A stretch of DNA of 64,000 bases from Paraphaeosphaeria minitans (Eukaryota > Ascomycota > Dothideomycetes > Pleosporales > Didymosphaeriaceae), in the NCBI GenBank assembly GCA_015832175.1, contig WJXW01000001.1, positions 4,092,001 to 4,156,000 on the forward strand, read 5' to 3'. The position numbers were made by a program, and so were the translations under genes. Positions 22,742 to 33,414 of the stretch are shown piece after piece. The notes under the pieces are model-generated. The model saw only the letters and a program-made list of their open reading frames with translations. It was not told the DNA's origin and made no database searches. Position 1 is the first letter of the stretch. Every line of letters begins with the position of its first letter.

Positions 22742-23456
22742 GAGACCGAGGCTGTCGAGTGTTTTCTGATCCCTTGCTGCAGCGTACCGACGACCCGGAG
22801 GAACTTTCACGAAAGGAACTCCCAAGCACACATATACTACTGGTATTGTTTGTAATAAAAAGCGTCTGATCGGCAGCACTTGTGTCCTCGCCAATCTGAC
22901 GGCTAAATTACACATCGAACAAGAGCTTCAAGATCAAACGAGAGAACAACACCAGCACACCGTTCTCGTAGCGACAACGACAACTCGAAAATTCTGACAG
23001 GTATGAGCCTCAAACGGACATGAATCAGGAATGCCGTTCGCGACGTACTTGTGATACACACGACTGCCGTCAACCATATATATCGCTCTGCTCCTCCCGT
23101 TGATATCCTCCAATCCGCATCGCACCTTCATTAACTTCATCCAGATCTATCAAATAAACCCCCTCATATTTCATTTAGACGCCACGCGCCCCTGGAAATT
23201 GCCAACTTACGTATATCTTCTTGAGCGTGCCACGAGCATCCAACCAATGCGAAGCCGTGCATTATCAATGACCTGTCTATGTTCATTATCACTGCGTCGT
23301 GAGAACGCCTTTGGCAAGAGATGGATGTCTTGTAGGGCTTCCAGTGGCCGAACGCAATTTGACAATGCGAGCTGTCGGGCCAACCGAGACGGCTTGGATG
23401 AAAAGGTAGACAAGATGTGCCACAAGCCTTGGGCGGGAGTACTGCACAATTGAGGG
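22742..23456. other. Intergenic
   Basis: About 700 bp leading up to the cytochrome gene. No gene recognised. Confidence 0.45.
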
Positions 23457-23466
23457 TATATATAGG
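23457..23466 (+). promoter_or_regulatory. TATA box of the cytochrome gene
   Basis: TATATATAGG lies about 90 bp upstream of the ATG at 23554. It is the strongest TATA element in the window, consistent with an inducible secreted protein. Confidence 0.55.
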
Positions 23467-23553
23467 TTTGAGGGAGGATGCAAGAAGAACACTACGAGAC
23501 TAGACACACATCTAGACCAAAGCTTCTCATCTTGTGTTATACGTTCAACCAGC

Positions 23554-24254
23554 ATGAAGCTCGCCCCGCTGCTTTTTGGCGGCATCACTGCGCTCGTCAG
23601 GGCGCAAACGGCCGCTCCTTACACCGATGTTAAGAGCGGTATAACTTTCCAAGCTTACCAGCACACCACCGGTTACTTCCTTGGGGTTGCGCTGCCAGAG
23701 AACCCCACTGGCAACACCGACTTGATTGTTACTATCGGCGGCAAGGGAACTGGCTGGAGTGGTGCCAGCCTGGCAGGACCGATGAAGAATGCATTGTTGG
23801 TTCTGGCGTGGCCGAATAATAACACCATCGTCAGTTCTTTCAGGAAAACAAAGTGAGTATACCGCCTTGAAGCTCTGTTGCAGCTTTACATGATCGTACA
23901 TTGATACTAATGCAGCTCAGCCAATATGGTTCGCCCCCGGTCCCCACCGGGGCCTTCATGCAATTGCCCATCGCCAATGGAACATATACCAACACTACAC
24001 ATTGGACCTATACATTTGTTTGCTCGAAATGCATCCAATCCGACGGTACAACCTTCGCCGCTAACGAAAATACCACCGTCCTTGGCTACGCACTCAGCTC
24101 TGCTGCTCCTTCTCAAAAAGGCAATGCAGCTAGCTCGGTGTCGAAACATTCATCGCAGGGTCAGGCAGCATTCGATCTAGTCAAAGCTAGAAGCAAGGAC
24201 TTTGCTATGTGGAAGAATTGGGCTGCTGCGCCGAAGGTTGAAAATGCATTCTAG
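23554..24254 (+). CDS. Secreted lone CDH-type haem cytochrome domain
   Basis: Two exons (23554-23852 and 23921-24254) around a 68-bp intron give about 210 residues. The acceptor at CTCAG (23920), rather than the nearer TGCAG, keeps the frame. A signal peptide (residues 1-18) precedes a single cytochrome domain like that of cellobiose dehydrogenase (DOMON superfamily). M77 in LAGPMKNALLVLAWP and H176 in SKHSSQGQAAFDL sit where the axial haem ligands are expected, and C134/C137 (FVCSKC) match the conserved disulphide. The flavin dehydrogenase domain of full CDH is absent and there is no CBM. A likely role is extracellular electron transfer, for example to LPMOs, but this is inference. Confidence 0.8.
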
Positions 24255-25061
24255 AGCTTAATCAGCTACTCCAGGATGTACGGGAGGCACTGAAGGGACA
24301 GCATTTGGGGAAAAAGCGGCGTGGCTGATTTCGGTACTGAGGATTGGATGTGAATGCGGAATTTTCTACCATGAGTTTGCTGTAACAAGATCACTGCAAC
24401 AATCACGTTCTGCCTCCTACCAGCGAGGCCATGCATGTCGTTCCAGACCCTTCTCAGGCTTTGTGGTGTCACCTAGGTAGAATATTGTCCTCGGCACTCA
24501 CAAAAGCGTGCTCTTCAGCCTGAAAGAAGAAAAAAGAGCGTACCCCGGAACTCGGCAATGCGCATGCTCTTCCCAATAAGAGCCATCCTCGTATGTTATA
24601 TTCAAACTCTATACGCTCAGCCTGCTATTGGCTGCACCTGCATTGCGGGCGTCTCAGTGCGGATGCATTACCACATTTACTTGCACTATCAAGACAGCCT
24701 CTCCGTCCAAAAGCTTACCCTGAAAGCAAGTATGAGGACGGTTAGATCTAGGCGCTCCAGGACTCAGACCTGAGCGATAGATTCTGCACTTCAGCGCGTC
24801 AGCAGTCGTTTCGCAAGCCGATTCATTCGTTGGCCACTCTGTTACCAGCGCTACGAAAGCCTATATAGTTGTGCATAGTAGCTCCGACCAGCCCGAATAT
24901 CATTATCCTTACGCCCGGGAAAGCCTAGTTCGCCACCTCAGTGTGGGGTCCCAGATCTCTTGTCGCTGGGCCTCGATTTCTCGCAACCATTCGATCTTTA
25001 AGCTCACTTAAGTTAGGATTGCTACCGATCCGAATCTGACAGAGACGATTTACCGCCTGTT
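24255..25061. other. Intergenic, promoter of the triple-repeat secreted protein
   Basis: About 800 bp. A TATATAG element at about 24862 lies about 200 bp before the ATG at 25062 and could serve that gene. No coding sequence recognised. Confidence 0.45.
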
Positions 25062-26080
25062 ATGGGTCTACCACTCCTGTTGCGGGTTCTACCGCTCACT
25101 GCCCTCCTGAGTAGCGCTTCGGGAGAAACGACTGCTGCCATCGGAACCTTCGCGGATGTCAACACAGAATGCAAGACTTGCCCTCACTCCCTCTGCCCGA
25201 ACATCCTCGCCTTCGAGCAAGGTGAAAGCGCCAATGTCACATGCTGGACGCGCGGCACACGCATAATCGACACAACACTCTGGCTGCGTTCCACGTCCGA
25301 CTGCTATGTGACCGAATACGACCTGAACGACAACATAACGGACTACACCTCTGCGCTTCCATACTGCGGTCCTGGCTCAGAAGACGAAGATCTTACGCTG
25401 GAGGATGCAACCCTGAAATACAAAACCGAGTGCAGAATCTGCCCAACAATCAGCTGTGACACAGTCGCTTATCTGAAAGAAGAGACGGATGTTGGGCTGA
25501 CATGCTGGACGTCGGACGGACAGGTCATCATCGACGACCCGTACTGGATGAAGACGACAAACAACTGTTACGTTGCGCAGAAGAACCTCTACTCCAAACC
25601 TGACATAACATACCTTGACCCCTGCGGTCCGATACCCTACCTGGAGATCGAGAAGCACTTCAATGAGAATGGGACCAGCGAGGTTGACAGGAGAGATGCT
25701 GCGCCTGAGCCGGAAATCTTTGCTCCGAGTTATCTGATCAACGTCACCGTTGGCGAGGATCACGCGCTCTGCCGTAGTTGCGCGCAGGAGACGTGCAGGG
25801 TGGAGAGGCGATATGTGTTTAATCAGGAGGTTTGGCTGCAGTGTTTGGTTGATACGAATGGGACATGGTGGAGCGAAACGACAGATTTCTGCTATGTGAA
25901 GAATACAGACTTTTGGCAGAGTCCAGAAGGCGATTGTGAGTTTGATAGTCCTTTGTTGTGCTTCGTGCAAGCTGCAAGTATGAGGCGCATAGGATGTACT
26001 GACTTTTGGCAGACTATCGGAATCCGCTTTGCGAATACTTCGAGGAGCCCGGGGCCGGGCCGGGGAACGGTGATGACTAG
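25062..26080 (+). CDS. Secreted Cys-rich protein with three SH3b-like repeats
   Basis: Two exons (25062-25935 and 26013-26080) joined by a 77-bp GTGAGT...GCAG intron give about 313 residues; the short exon 2 replaces a spurious read-through tail. A signal peptide (MGLPLLLRVLPLTALLSSASG) is followed by three copies of a module of about 60 residues starting near residues 36, 122 and 235. Each has the pattern C-x2-C-x4-C, a hydrophobic run, (T/Q)CW or QCL, a Trp, then TT-[ND]-x-CYV. The order CR..P...C..V..L......L.CW......W..T...CYV resembles bacterial-type SH3 (SH3b) domains with extra disulphides. The third copy is the most diverged. The C-terminus ends in an acidic Gly/Pro tail. No catalytic domain is present; a binding role at the cell wall is inference. 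Confidence 0.75.
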
Positions 26081-26683
26081 CAGGTCTGCGACATGATAGA
26101 AAACGGATAAATAACGGAGGAGAGTGTGCAATGGGTGGAAAAATGGAGTGCTTGGTGTCAGACAGTGATAATCGGGTTGTACACCAAAGGTGCGTATCAG
26201 AAGGCTGCATGTCAATGCAGCTTCACCCGTGGCGACTCGGATGTGCCAACACTACGAGAAGGACCAAAGGAATGTGTATTATACCAATCAAATATAAAGT
26301 TCAGTTTATGTTTCCTGTCGTGCTTTCAGCATGGAAAAACTTTAAGCAGAATCTGGGATGTGCTCGTAGTGATGAATACCGACACGGCCACCATTCCGAA
26401 GCGATGATGTCGGTGGTCAAGGAAAAAGACCTAATCCAATAGCAAGCCCTAATTTCATAAGCATTGATTGGCCTGAAGTGAAGGAAGTTGCAGATACATA
26501 TGTGAGAGTGTTACAAAGAGTTCGCCCTACTAACAAAAATGGCAGCTTTTAGTCCCAGTCCGTTTCTTGAATCCATGGTATATAACCGCAGTGGCAGATC
26601 TCCCAAACGTGCAGCCGTGTACAGTTATGAGAGCATGTACAAGTCTGCTGTTCCTTCCCAGTATTGGTAAAGGGGGAGACCGG
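26081..26683. other. Convergent intergenic spacer
   Basis: About 600 bp between the 3' ends of the triple-repeat gene and the CCCH gene. Nothing recognised. Confidence 0.5.
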
Positions 26684-28249
26684 TCATAGAAGAGAAGTCT
26701 CGACTGCAGCACGCTGACACGTTTGTGCGTTCTCCGTCAAATGGCCTTCTTCGCGGTTGGAGCTCTTGTTGTGGCGACGCCAATGGACCTCTTCATTAGT
26801 GCGACAAGATTCAAGAGCAACATGCTCTCTCTCAGGCGCATACCTTGAGGCAGCGAGGCCCCACTTTGGCAGCAAAGCAGAATTTGGGTTCGTTTTGTTG
26901 AAGGAAGGCTTGGGCTTGGAGCGCTGCGTCGAAGTCTGGGAGCCACTCCTAGTGCCCGAAGACAAGGAGACCTGCGAGTTGCGACGGAGGACAGTCGGGG
27001 CAACGCTCTTCTTCTTATTCTTCTTCTCAGTCGGCGTGGTCGCCGGAGTAAGAACTTGTGCCACGACCGACGCCGGCTCATCGGTATCCACGAGGTCAAC
27101 AAGCGGGGCAGGCGGGTCAAGATCGACCAGGTTCTGAAAAACTCTATTGGCGGGCACGTTCTGCTTCTCAATTTCGTTCCTATCATGTCGCATGCTCTTG
27201 AGGGTCGAAGGGTCCGGGAACTCGCGCGGGCCAGGCATATCCATGCCATAGCCATGGCCGGCGTTCTGCTTCTTCGCCAGCATGTTCCTCTCCACCCAAG
27301 TTGGACCACGGCTCTGGATTGCTGTCTGCTCTTTGTACCATTGTGGAATTCTCGTGAAGCCAGTCACTTTCTTCAAAACATCGAGTGTAGGCATCTCGTG
27401 CTTGTACAGGCACCGAACTCCGTATGCGCACTCTCCATATTGTATCCAGTGACTGCAGTGGGTTTTGGGTGGATAATTTGGGCGCATGGGGGATACGCGT
27501 GGTCCAGGATGCCAGAGCCTGTCACCGTTGTTGTCGTTTGCAAATTGACCCTGGTCAGTCTTTGGGTAGAGAGGACGATGGGTTTCAGGGGGTGCCTCGG
27601 AAACGATGCCGTTGCTTACATCTTTCGCAGCAACATTATCATTCGTATCAGGTAGTGGGGCATTTGGAAGGGGTATACCATATTTGTTCGTCGAAGTATG
27701 AGGCATTGTCTCTCTCGGTTTGTCGCCATGCGACCCAGTCGTTGTGGCACATCTTCGTTGCGCAATCCAGGATGGCTCAGTGCCCAGGGATACATGAGTC
27801 AACTGGGCGTCCGCACCTTCATCTTTCCTTGTAGAGTGTCGCTGACACTTGCTCTCGGGCTGCTCAACGCTCGCGGTTGCATGGTCGGAGGCAGGACAAG
27901 AGTCAGGCACGCTGTCCTTCCCCAACTGTTGGACAGCTCTGTGTTTATTGACGTTGTAGTCCGGTGCTCGGTAGGTTGGGGACGTTGGATTCATTGTCAA
28001 GGTGCCCTGGGGCAGGAGAAGCTCGACCGGAAGCAAGGTCGCTGTTTCCATTACTCCAGAAACGCGTTGCCAGTTTTCTTCAGAGATCTGTTGCTTCCTG
28101 AGTTGTGAAGGAACTCCTAGAATTCGGAACGGCAGCTGGTCGATGGGGATGAGCGGTATCAATATGTTCCCGGGGTTCCTTTCAATATAGTAACGGACCT
28201 TCTCCGGCAGAGCTGGAGGCGAAGGTATAGCTTGTGGTTGCACGGCCAT
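26684..28249 (-). CDS. CCCH (C3H1) zinc-finger protein
   Basis: A single-exon, 521-residue protein. One CCCH finger lies near residues 265-284, CSHWIQYGECAYGVRCLYKH, with perfect C-x8-C-x5-C-x3-H spacing. The rest is low-complexity: polar and Pro-rich before the finger, Ser/Thr-rich with Lys clusters (KKNKKKS) after it. Single C3H1 fingers of this spacing usually bind single-stranded RNA or recruit RNA-processing factors; the target is unknown. The N-terminal 40 residues (ALPEKVRYYIERNPGNILIPLIPIDQLP) look structured and may hold a short fungal motif. The ATG at 28249 is the first in frame. Confidence 0.8.
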   Translation of the reverse strand: MAVQPQAIPSPPALPEKVRYYIERNPGNILIPLIPIDQLPFRILGVPSQLRKQQISEENWQRVSGVMETATLLPVELLLPQGTLTMNPTSPTYRAPDYNVNKHRAVQQLGKDSVPDSCPASDHATASVEQPESKCQRHSTRKDEGADAQLTHVSLGTEPSWIAQRRCATTTGSHGDKPRETMPHTSTNKYGIPLPNAPLPDTNDNVAAKDVSNGIVSEAPPETHRPLYPKTDQGQFANDNNGDRLWHPGPRVSPMRPNYPPKTHCSHWIQYGECAYGVRCLYKHEMPTLDVLKKVTGFTRIPQWYKEQTAIQSRGPTWVERNMLAKKQNAGHGYGMDMPGPREFPDPSTLKSMRHDRNEIEKQNVPANRVFQNLVDLDPPAPLVDLVDTDEPASVVAQVLTPATTPTEKKNKKKSVAPTVLRRNSQVSLSSGTRSGSQTSTQRSKPKPSFNKTNPNSALLPKWGLAASRYAPEREHVALESCRTNEEVHWRRHNKSSNREEGHLTENAQTCQRAAVETSLL

Positions 28250-29689
28250 AGCGATGAGGACGAGGCCAAAGAAGTACAGTGGTAAAGCTTAAACAGTCGC
28301 TGAGGGAGTGGCTATGGAGAGCACCCAGATGACAATACAACCAAAGGAGAAGTCCAGCCAACCAGGACTTTTATATTTATGCGTTGGGCCTTCTTATCGA
28401 GGCCTGTGCGGGGATTGATCACAAACAGGGGAGCGCTGAGATTGATAACAAACAAGACATATAAGAGAGACGCAGAAAATTTGCTTTTTCGTTTGCAAGC
28501 ACGTAAATCGAGATTCAGAGGCATTGCGCTCAGATGCATGACAGGTTGCGGCGATGTACGTGAGTATTATTTCAGGAGGGGGCGAAGGCTGTTAAGTACC
28601 TACCTACTAGGTACCACGCGACTTGTTTGGTCCAAGTCACTCAAGGTTATGATTTGGCGGACGTCTATTGCGCCCACATAAATGTGCGGCGGAAAACGTC
28701 TATAAGCCGCTTCGCGACCACTGGCCACATGCAAACAGTGTGTTACGAGCCATAGGTAGGCGTTCTAAATTGCCCACAAACGGAATGAGCGACGCCATAC
28801 TTCGTACCCAGGGCTGAATTTGGCGTACCTACCTACCTATCCACATTCTTCGAGGTAAAACTGCAATGCCGGTTTTGACGAATCGTTCCCTCCAGCAAAA
28901 GTCTGCCTGTGGCGTCGGTCCACAAGTCACGGGTAGCCGCGCCCGCGGAACAGAAGTGATGTGGCGAAACGCGCGGGGACATTGATTTCCTAAGGGCAGC
29001 ACGAAGAGCGTCGGACTCTTACAAACCCAGGTTTGTAAGTTGTGTGAAGGCATCTGAGGACAACATGGATGCGACGGGGCGGTCCGCGCGAATTCCCCTG
29101 TTCATGGGGGACAACCTTGGATGGTGGCGCAATTCGGGTGGAGCTGGACGCACTGCACGGCACATCACACGACACGTTTCTTGGGCCGCACTAGGTAGGT
29201 ACCTAGGTAGTCCTCATTCCCTAGGAACCAGCCTTGCACCCTCGATGTTCTAACAACGGTCTCATCTCCTTGAGACCCTCAGAGGCGGTGTTAGCAGCGC
29301 GCACGCTCTGGCATGTGCTCCCTGATGCTTACCATGTGTCAAGTGTCGTCGGGGTAGGTAGGTACTCCGCGCGACCTAACCCGCGATCAATCAAATTTAG
29401 CCAGGGACCATGCATCAACTTCCAGTCATTTTTTTCATTCGTCTCTCTTTACTGTGATTTCCTTGAGCTCTTTTCCCTCCGATCCCTCTTCTGGATGTCT
29501 CGACGCTCGGTATTCGGTGCTGTTGGATAAACTTTGGAGCAGACTGGAGGAGGTCGTAACTAGTGGCAAGGTGATGTGTAGGTATGATCAGCAGTTCCTC
29601 ACAATTGCCGACAGGTTTGGGATTTCGCGCAGCAGCTCTTGGAGCGCTACTCGGATCCTGTTCTAAACCAATGTGCTATGTGACAAGAA
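28250..29689. other. Gene-poor region with TAGGTAGGTA motifs
   Basis: About 1.4 kb without a credible gene. Several copies of a TACCTACCTA / TAGGTAGGTA motif occur at about 28600, 28835, 29190 and 29355, some fused to GGTACC palindromes. Similar motifs recur near 54200, 54440, 54650 and 59685. Confidence 0.5.
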
Positions 29690-30542
29690 ATATTGCTTCG
29701 ATTTTGGAACATTCATCCGGTAACGAAGCGCTGCATCGATTTAGGTCCTACACTGAGCATCACTTTTGGGTTAAGCGCCTGCACATGAATTTGAAGATGA
29801 AGGCCATTACGGCAGCCATCCTTGCTTTCGCTGCGATGTGTGTATCCCAGTGTCGTTCCATGAATCAATTGGCTGACAGCTTTGTAGCGATAGTATTGCT
29901 ACCATGATTAGGATGCGGTACATTCACAATCTCACTTACGGCGCAGACTTTCTCTGTACGTCTAATGTGATGTAGTTTCATTTCATCAAGAGGTTGCTAA
30001 CTTTGCAGATGCAAGGATAGATGTAACTATCTGGAGCACGGCCGAACCGGGTAGGTATAGGAATGGCCGCAGGAATCATGGCGACCCCCGGATCTCTACT
30101 GTAAAACATGCTTTGGCGTCTGTAACAAGCATATGCTCTCAACTTAATAGAAAAGAGAGTAGCGCGGAGATCCGGCACAAGACAGTGGAGAAACGAAGCG
30201 TAGTCTAAATCGGCATGGATTCCGCAGGAGCTTCGAAGCATCTGACTCACGCCGGATGAACGCAGCACGTCTACAACGATTACTGGGCACAAGCTACCTC
30301 CGCGCAAGATGAGCTGGCCACAGTTGAGCTGGCCACCTTCGATACCTACCATGGAGCTAGAGAAGATGGCAAGCGGGATACAGCACTCTACTGTTGTGGA
30401 TCGGGAGATAGAGGGACCACCCCAACCGCATTTGCGTGGCAGTCTGCGGAACAGCTTCGCACGTGGGACTATATTGAGAAAGAAGCCTCCAGTAGACGAT
30501 TCCAGCAGCGCCCTGTGCCCGAAAACTAGGGAGCCTACTTGA
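29690..30542 (+). pseudogene. Relic of a fungal rhodopsin-domain (PTH11-like) membrane protein
   Basis: On the plus strand a segment reading HFWVKRLHMNLKMKAITAA continues, after removing introns 29838-29887 and 29956-30008, through DSIATMIRMRYIHNLTYGADFLY to DVTIWSTAEPGVGIG. This is the TM6-TM7 signature of fungal rhodopsin-domain / PTH11-like integral membrane proteins (typically DFLY...IWSTVEPG.GI). The same frame is then broken by stops TAA (30102), TAA, TAG and TGA, yet continues as a plausible cytoplasmic tail (KLPPRKMSWPQLSWPPS...) to about 30542. Upstream, a piece reading RCIDLGPTLSITF lies in another frame and resembles the loop before TM5. The N-terminal helices are not recognisable. 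This is a truncated, decayed copy; the antisense frame 29978-30553 is a by-product. Confidence 0.6.
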
Positions 30543-31011
30543 TCACAATCCACTCAACACCACGATGATATAACATTATACCCCAAAAACTAAGTTTCCA
30601 TGGCCATTATCATTAGTCGTCATACCTTCGAGGATGATGACGAGAAGCCACATAGCCGCAATCACGTCGCGCTTAACAAAGCAGATAAGAGCAGCACGCA
30701 TCCGCGACAAGCAAGCTACGCCACGACAATTAGCTAGTGTGAACGCGAGTCTTAGGTGTCCGCGAGGCAGTGTCACGAGACCAGACATTTGCAGAATATA
30801 CACTTTTCAACTTCGTGAAAGTACGTTATGCATTTATTACGGGTTTTCACCTAACGTCTTCATGGCCTGTTCAAGAATAAGATCGCGACACTCGATCAGC
30901 CCACCCACCCAGCACTCGATATCGAAAACCCGACCTTACGATCCGCGCCACAAAACCATCGGTTCTGTGAGAGGAACAAGACAATCATTGTTCTGCTCCG
31001 TTCTTCTAGAG
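30543..31011. other. Intergenic
   Basis: About 470 bp upstream of the unknown gene at 31012. Open in the same frame as that gene, but with low-quality residue composition. Confidence 0.4.
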
Positions 31012-31737
31012 ATGTCGCTCTCAACGTCCGACGCTGTTTCGGAGGCCCTGTCTCTCGATACGTTCCCCAAGTTCATTCATCTCTACGACCACGCCAAATC
31101 ACTGATCGGAATTCACGGGAGGTATACCGCTTCATCTGATCCGATTATCTTCGAACGCGCACAGAACAAGGCACCAACGAACAAAAAACCGTCAAGGGAG
31201 GATCTCGCCTGCTCCTTTGCTGCCGCGCAAGATGCAATTCACGCTGTGCAACCAGCAGGGCCTGCTAAAGATGACCTTGAACTATTCAAGCTGCTCTGGG
31301 AAGCAACCATCGACGCCATAGCAAAGGTGCTCGAGGGCGGCAACCTCGACCTTGAGGTCTGCGCTTGGGGCATCATTGGGTTGGCAGCGGGCTACATGAA
31401 GCCGGAGGCAACTTCGCATGCGGACAAGAGCAGCTTTTCAGCTTATCGGTCACGTCTCCGGACAGCTTCAGGGAGCTTAGATTCTCTAAAATCACCTCGT
31501 AACGGCCGTGCACCCGGAGTGTCACCAGAGCAGCGTGCCTATATACTCACCAAAGCGAGGCGCGAGATACATGTTTGCAGTAACTTGCTGCTACAACAGT
31601 ATAGGAGAGATGGGTGGACACACATTAGATGGTATCATGGGATTGCAGTCGCAGAGAGGTGGATAGAGAATCTGACAGTTGCGGAAGTTGTGCCTGGGGA
31701 GGAAGAGGTGCACAGTGCAAGGGATGAAAGCGTTTGA
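31012..31737 (+). CDS. Unknown fungal protein
   Basis: The frame is open from 30634, but protein-like composition begins at the ATG at 31012 (MSLSTSDAVSEALSLDTFPK), giving 241 residues. It is soluble and mostly helical in character. No domain recognised. Notable segments are DDLELFKLLWEATIDAIAKVLEGGNLDLEVCAW (about 100-130) and a basic helical stretch ending WYHGIAVAERWIENLTV. No signal peptide or membrane segment. It has no obvious link to its neighbours. Confidence 0.55.
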   Translation: MSLSTSDAVSEALSLDTFPKFIHLYDHAKSLIGIHGRYTASSDPIIFERAQNKAPTNKKPSREDLACSFAAAQDAIHAVQPAGPAKDDLELFKLLWEATIDAIAKVLEGGNLDLEVCAWGIIGLAAGYMKPEATSHADKSSFSAYRSRLRTASGSLDSLKSPRNGRAPGVSPEQRAYILTKARREIHVCSNLLLQQYRRDGWTHIRWYHGIAVAERWIENLTVAEVVPGEEEVHSARDESV

Positions 31738-32007
31738 GGCAAGCGCGGGAACGGAAGAGATACATTTAAGCATCCATAGCATGCGACTTTAATCCATCGC
31801 AATGCTTGAGACGAGCCTTCATAAAGAGATCGAGCTACAGACAAGCAGCAGCAAACCATGAGCCGAAGCGCGTGTCCTGCACGAATAGGAGTTACGGCAA
31901 CGAGATCCACGCAATATCACGATACTACTGTATTTACAGTGGTTCAGCCGAATGGAGTAGTATTTTGTTGGCATGTGCGATATTGTAATGGATTTTTGTA
32001 AAAAGAC

Positions 32008-33414
32008 TTAACATGCTACACCGTGGACCCCTCCTTCTGCCGTCCATTTGCAGCTGGCTGTTCCCGTGCTCGTCATGTTGGAGCTTGTATATAGCGTGTA
32101 GTTTTTGTAATCGATGTTATAGCAGGGTTGTCTGGTCGAGCAGCTTACGCTCGCCGTCGTAGTCTTGCCGTCCAAGTAGCCCGTGAAGTTGACGAAAGCA
32201 ACATTGTTGACAAGCATGTTGGAACTATTTTTGAATTAGAAACTTCGCTTCACTGTGCATCTGTATAACTTACGTTCCCGCGAAAGACCCATTGTTTCCG
32301 CTGTTTTGAGTGATTACACCTCCACTTTTCGCTCCCCGCACGACGAAGTTGCTGAACAGCATATTTCTTACACCACCCCATCCCGCACCTCTGGGCTGAT
32401 AGTCGCTTTCGTAGTCTCGGTCGCCTCCTTGAACCAGCTCACCTACCCAAGTCTTGATGTATACCGCATTTCCGATTGAATTCTGGGCGCCACCTTTGAT
32501 GATTGTCGCCTGGTCAATGTGTACGTTCTCGACAGAAGAGTCCTCGAGGTACTGTCCAAGGGAGCCAATAGCAATGCCATTACCAGAGTGGCATGTTACA
32601 TTGCGAATGAAAATGTCGTAGGATCGAGGCTTGATAGCAATGCAATCGTCGCCACCTTGGTATACAAAGTTCGTCAGCACAATGTTGCGAGAGTCCATTG
32701 TGTTGAAACCATCCGTGTTCTGCACCCAATTCCAACCCGTGGGTGCTTCGGGACTAGTCGCGTTGGTGTATATGTTGTCAAAGACCATGTCGGTACCATT
32801 TTGGATGTTAATACTCCAGAGCTGCGGCTGAACCACATGGAAGTTCTTCACAGACACGTCGGAAACGTTCCAGAACATAAAGGGCATAGGACGCCCTGGA
32901 CGAGTGGCTCCTGGGGTGACGGGGGGGTTGCCCCGCTCGTCGTAGTACCACAGCTGACCGTTTCCTAAGTGAATTAGATCATCCCCATGTGAATGGCACA
33001 TCTGGCGCATTACGTACCATTGATACCTCCGGTGCCGTACCCATCGATGCGGATATGATCACCAGTTATTACAAAACCAGCTGCGTGATTCTGGAACGCA
33101 ATGTGATACGAGTTGTTTCTCCAATAGTCGAGATCGTGACTGAACTCCCATTCGCCATGCCAATCAATCGTTACATCGTTGAGCACTGGGTTGAGTCGAG
33201 AATTGATATGGTATGTGTTGCCGGCAGGGAAGACGACATTTCCGCCGTTATTGCAGCTCTCGAATGCTTTCAGAATTATAGGCACGTCGTCTGTCGCGTT
33301 TATTTTGCCGGGATGAACTGTACATATTGGTCGCCCGTTACGACTACTGTGAGAGATGCTTTGTGCGCCAGCCAGGCCGAGGATAGACAGCAGTGATAGT
33401 ATTGATCTAGCCAT
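32008..33414 (-). CDS. GH28 exo-polygalacturonase / xylogalacturonan hydrolase type
   Basis: Three exons (33414-33018, 32964-32274, 32224-32008) with 53- and 49-bp introns give 434 residues. A signal peptide (MARSILSLLSILGLAGAQS) precedes a GH28 right-handed beta-helix. Catalytic motifs: NTDG at 215-218, GGDD at 236-239 and YIKTW at about 301-305. The usual GHG motif reads SGNGIAIGSLG, with Asn261 in place of His, a substitution I associate with the exo-acting and xylogalacturonan-active branch of fungal GH28. Many N-glycosylation sequons (NVS, NGT, NAT, NGS, NYT). The enzyme would hydrolyse galacturonan chains of pectin outside the cell. Confidence 0.9.

Noticed and set aside
26737..27655. 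Alternative frames of 126-199 codons across the CCCH gene
   Set aside because: Overlap the zinc-finger gene, whose C-x8-C-x5-C-x3-H spacing is exact. Shadows only.
29978..30553. 191-codon minus-strand frame
   Set aside because: Antisense to the rhodopsin-domain relic, whose plus-strand motif is specific. No recognisable domain in the minus frame.
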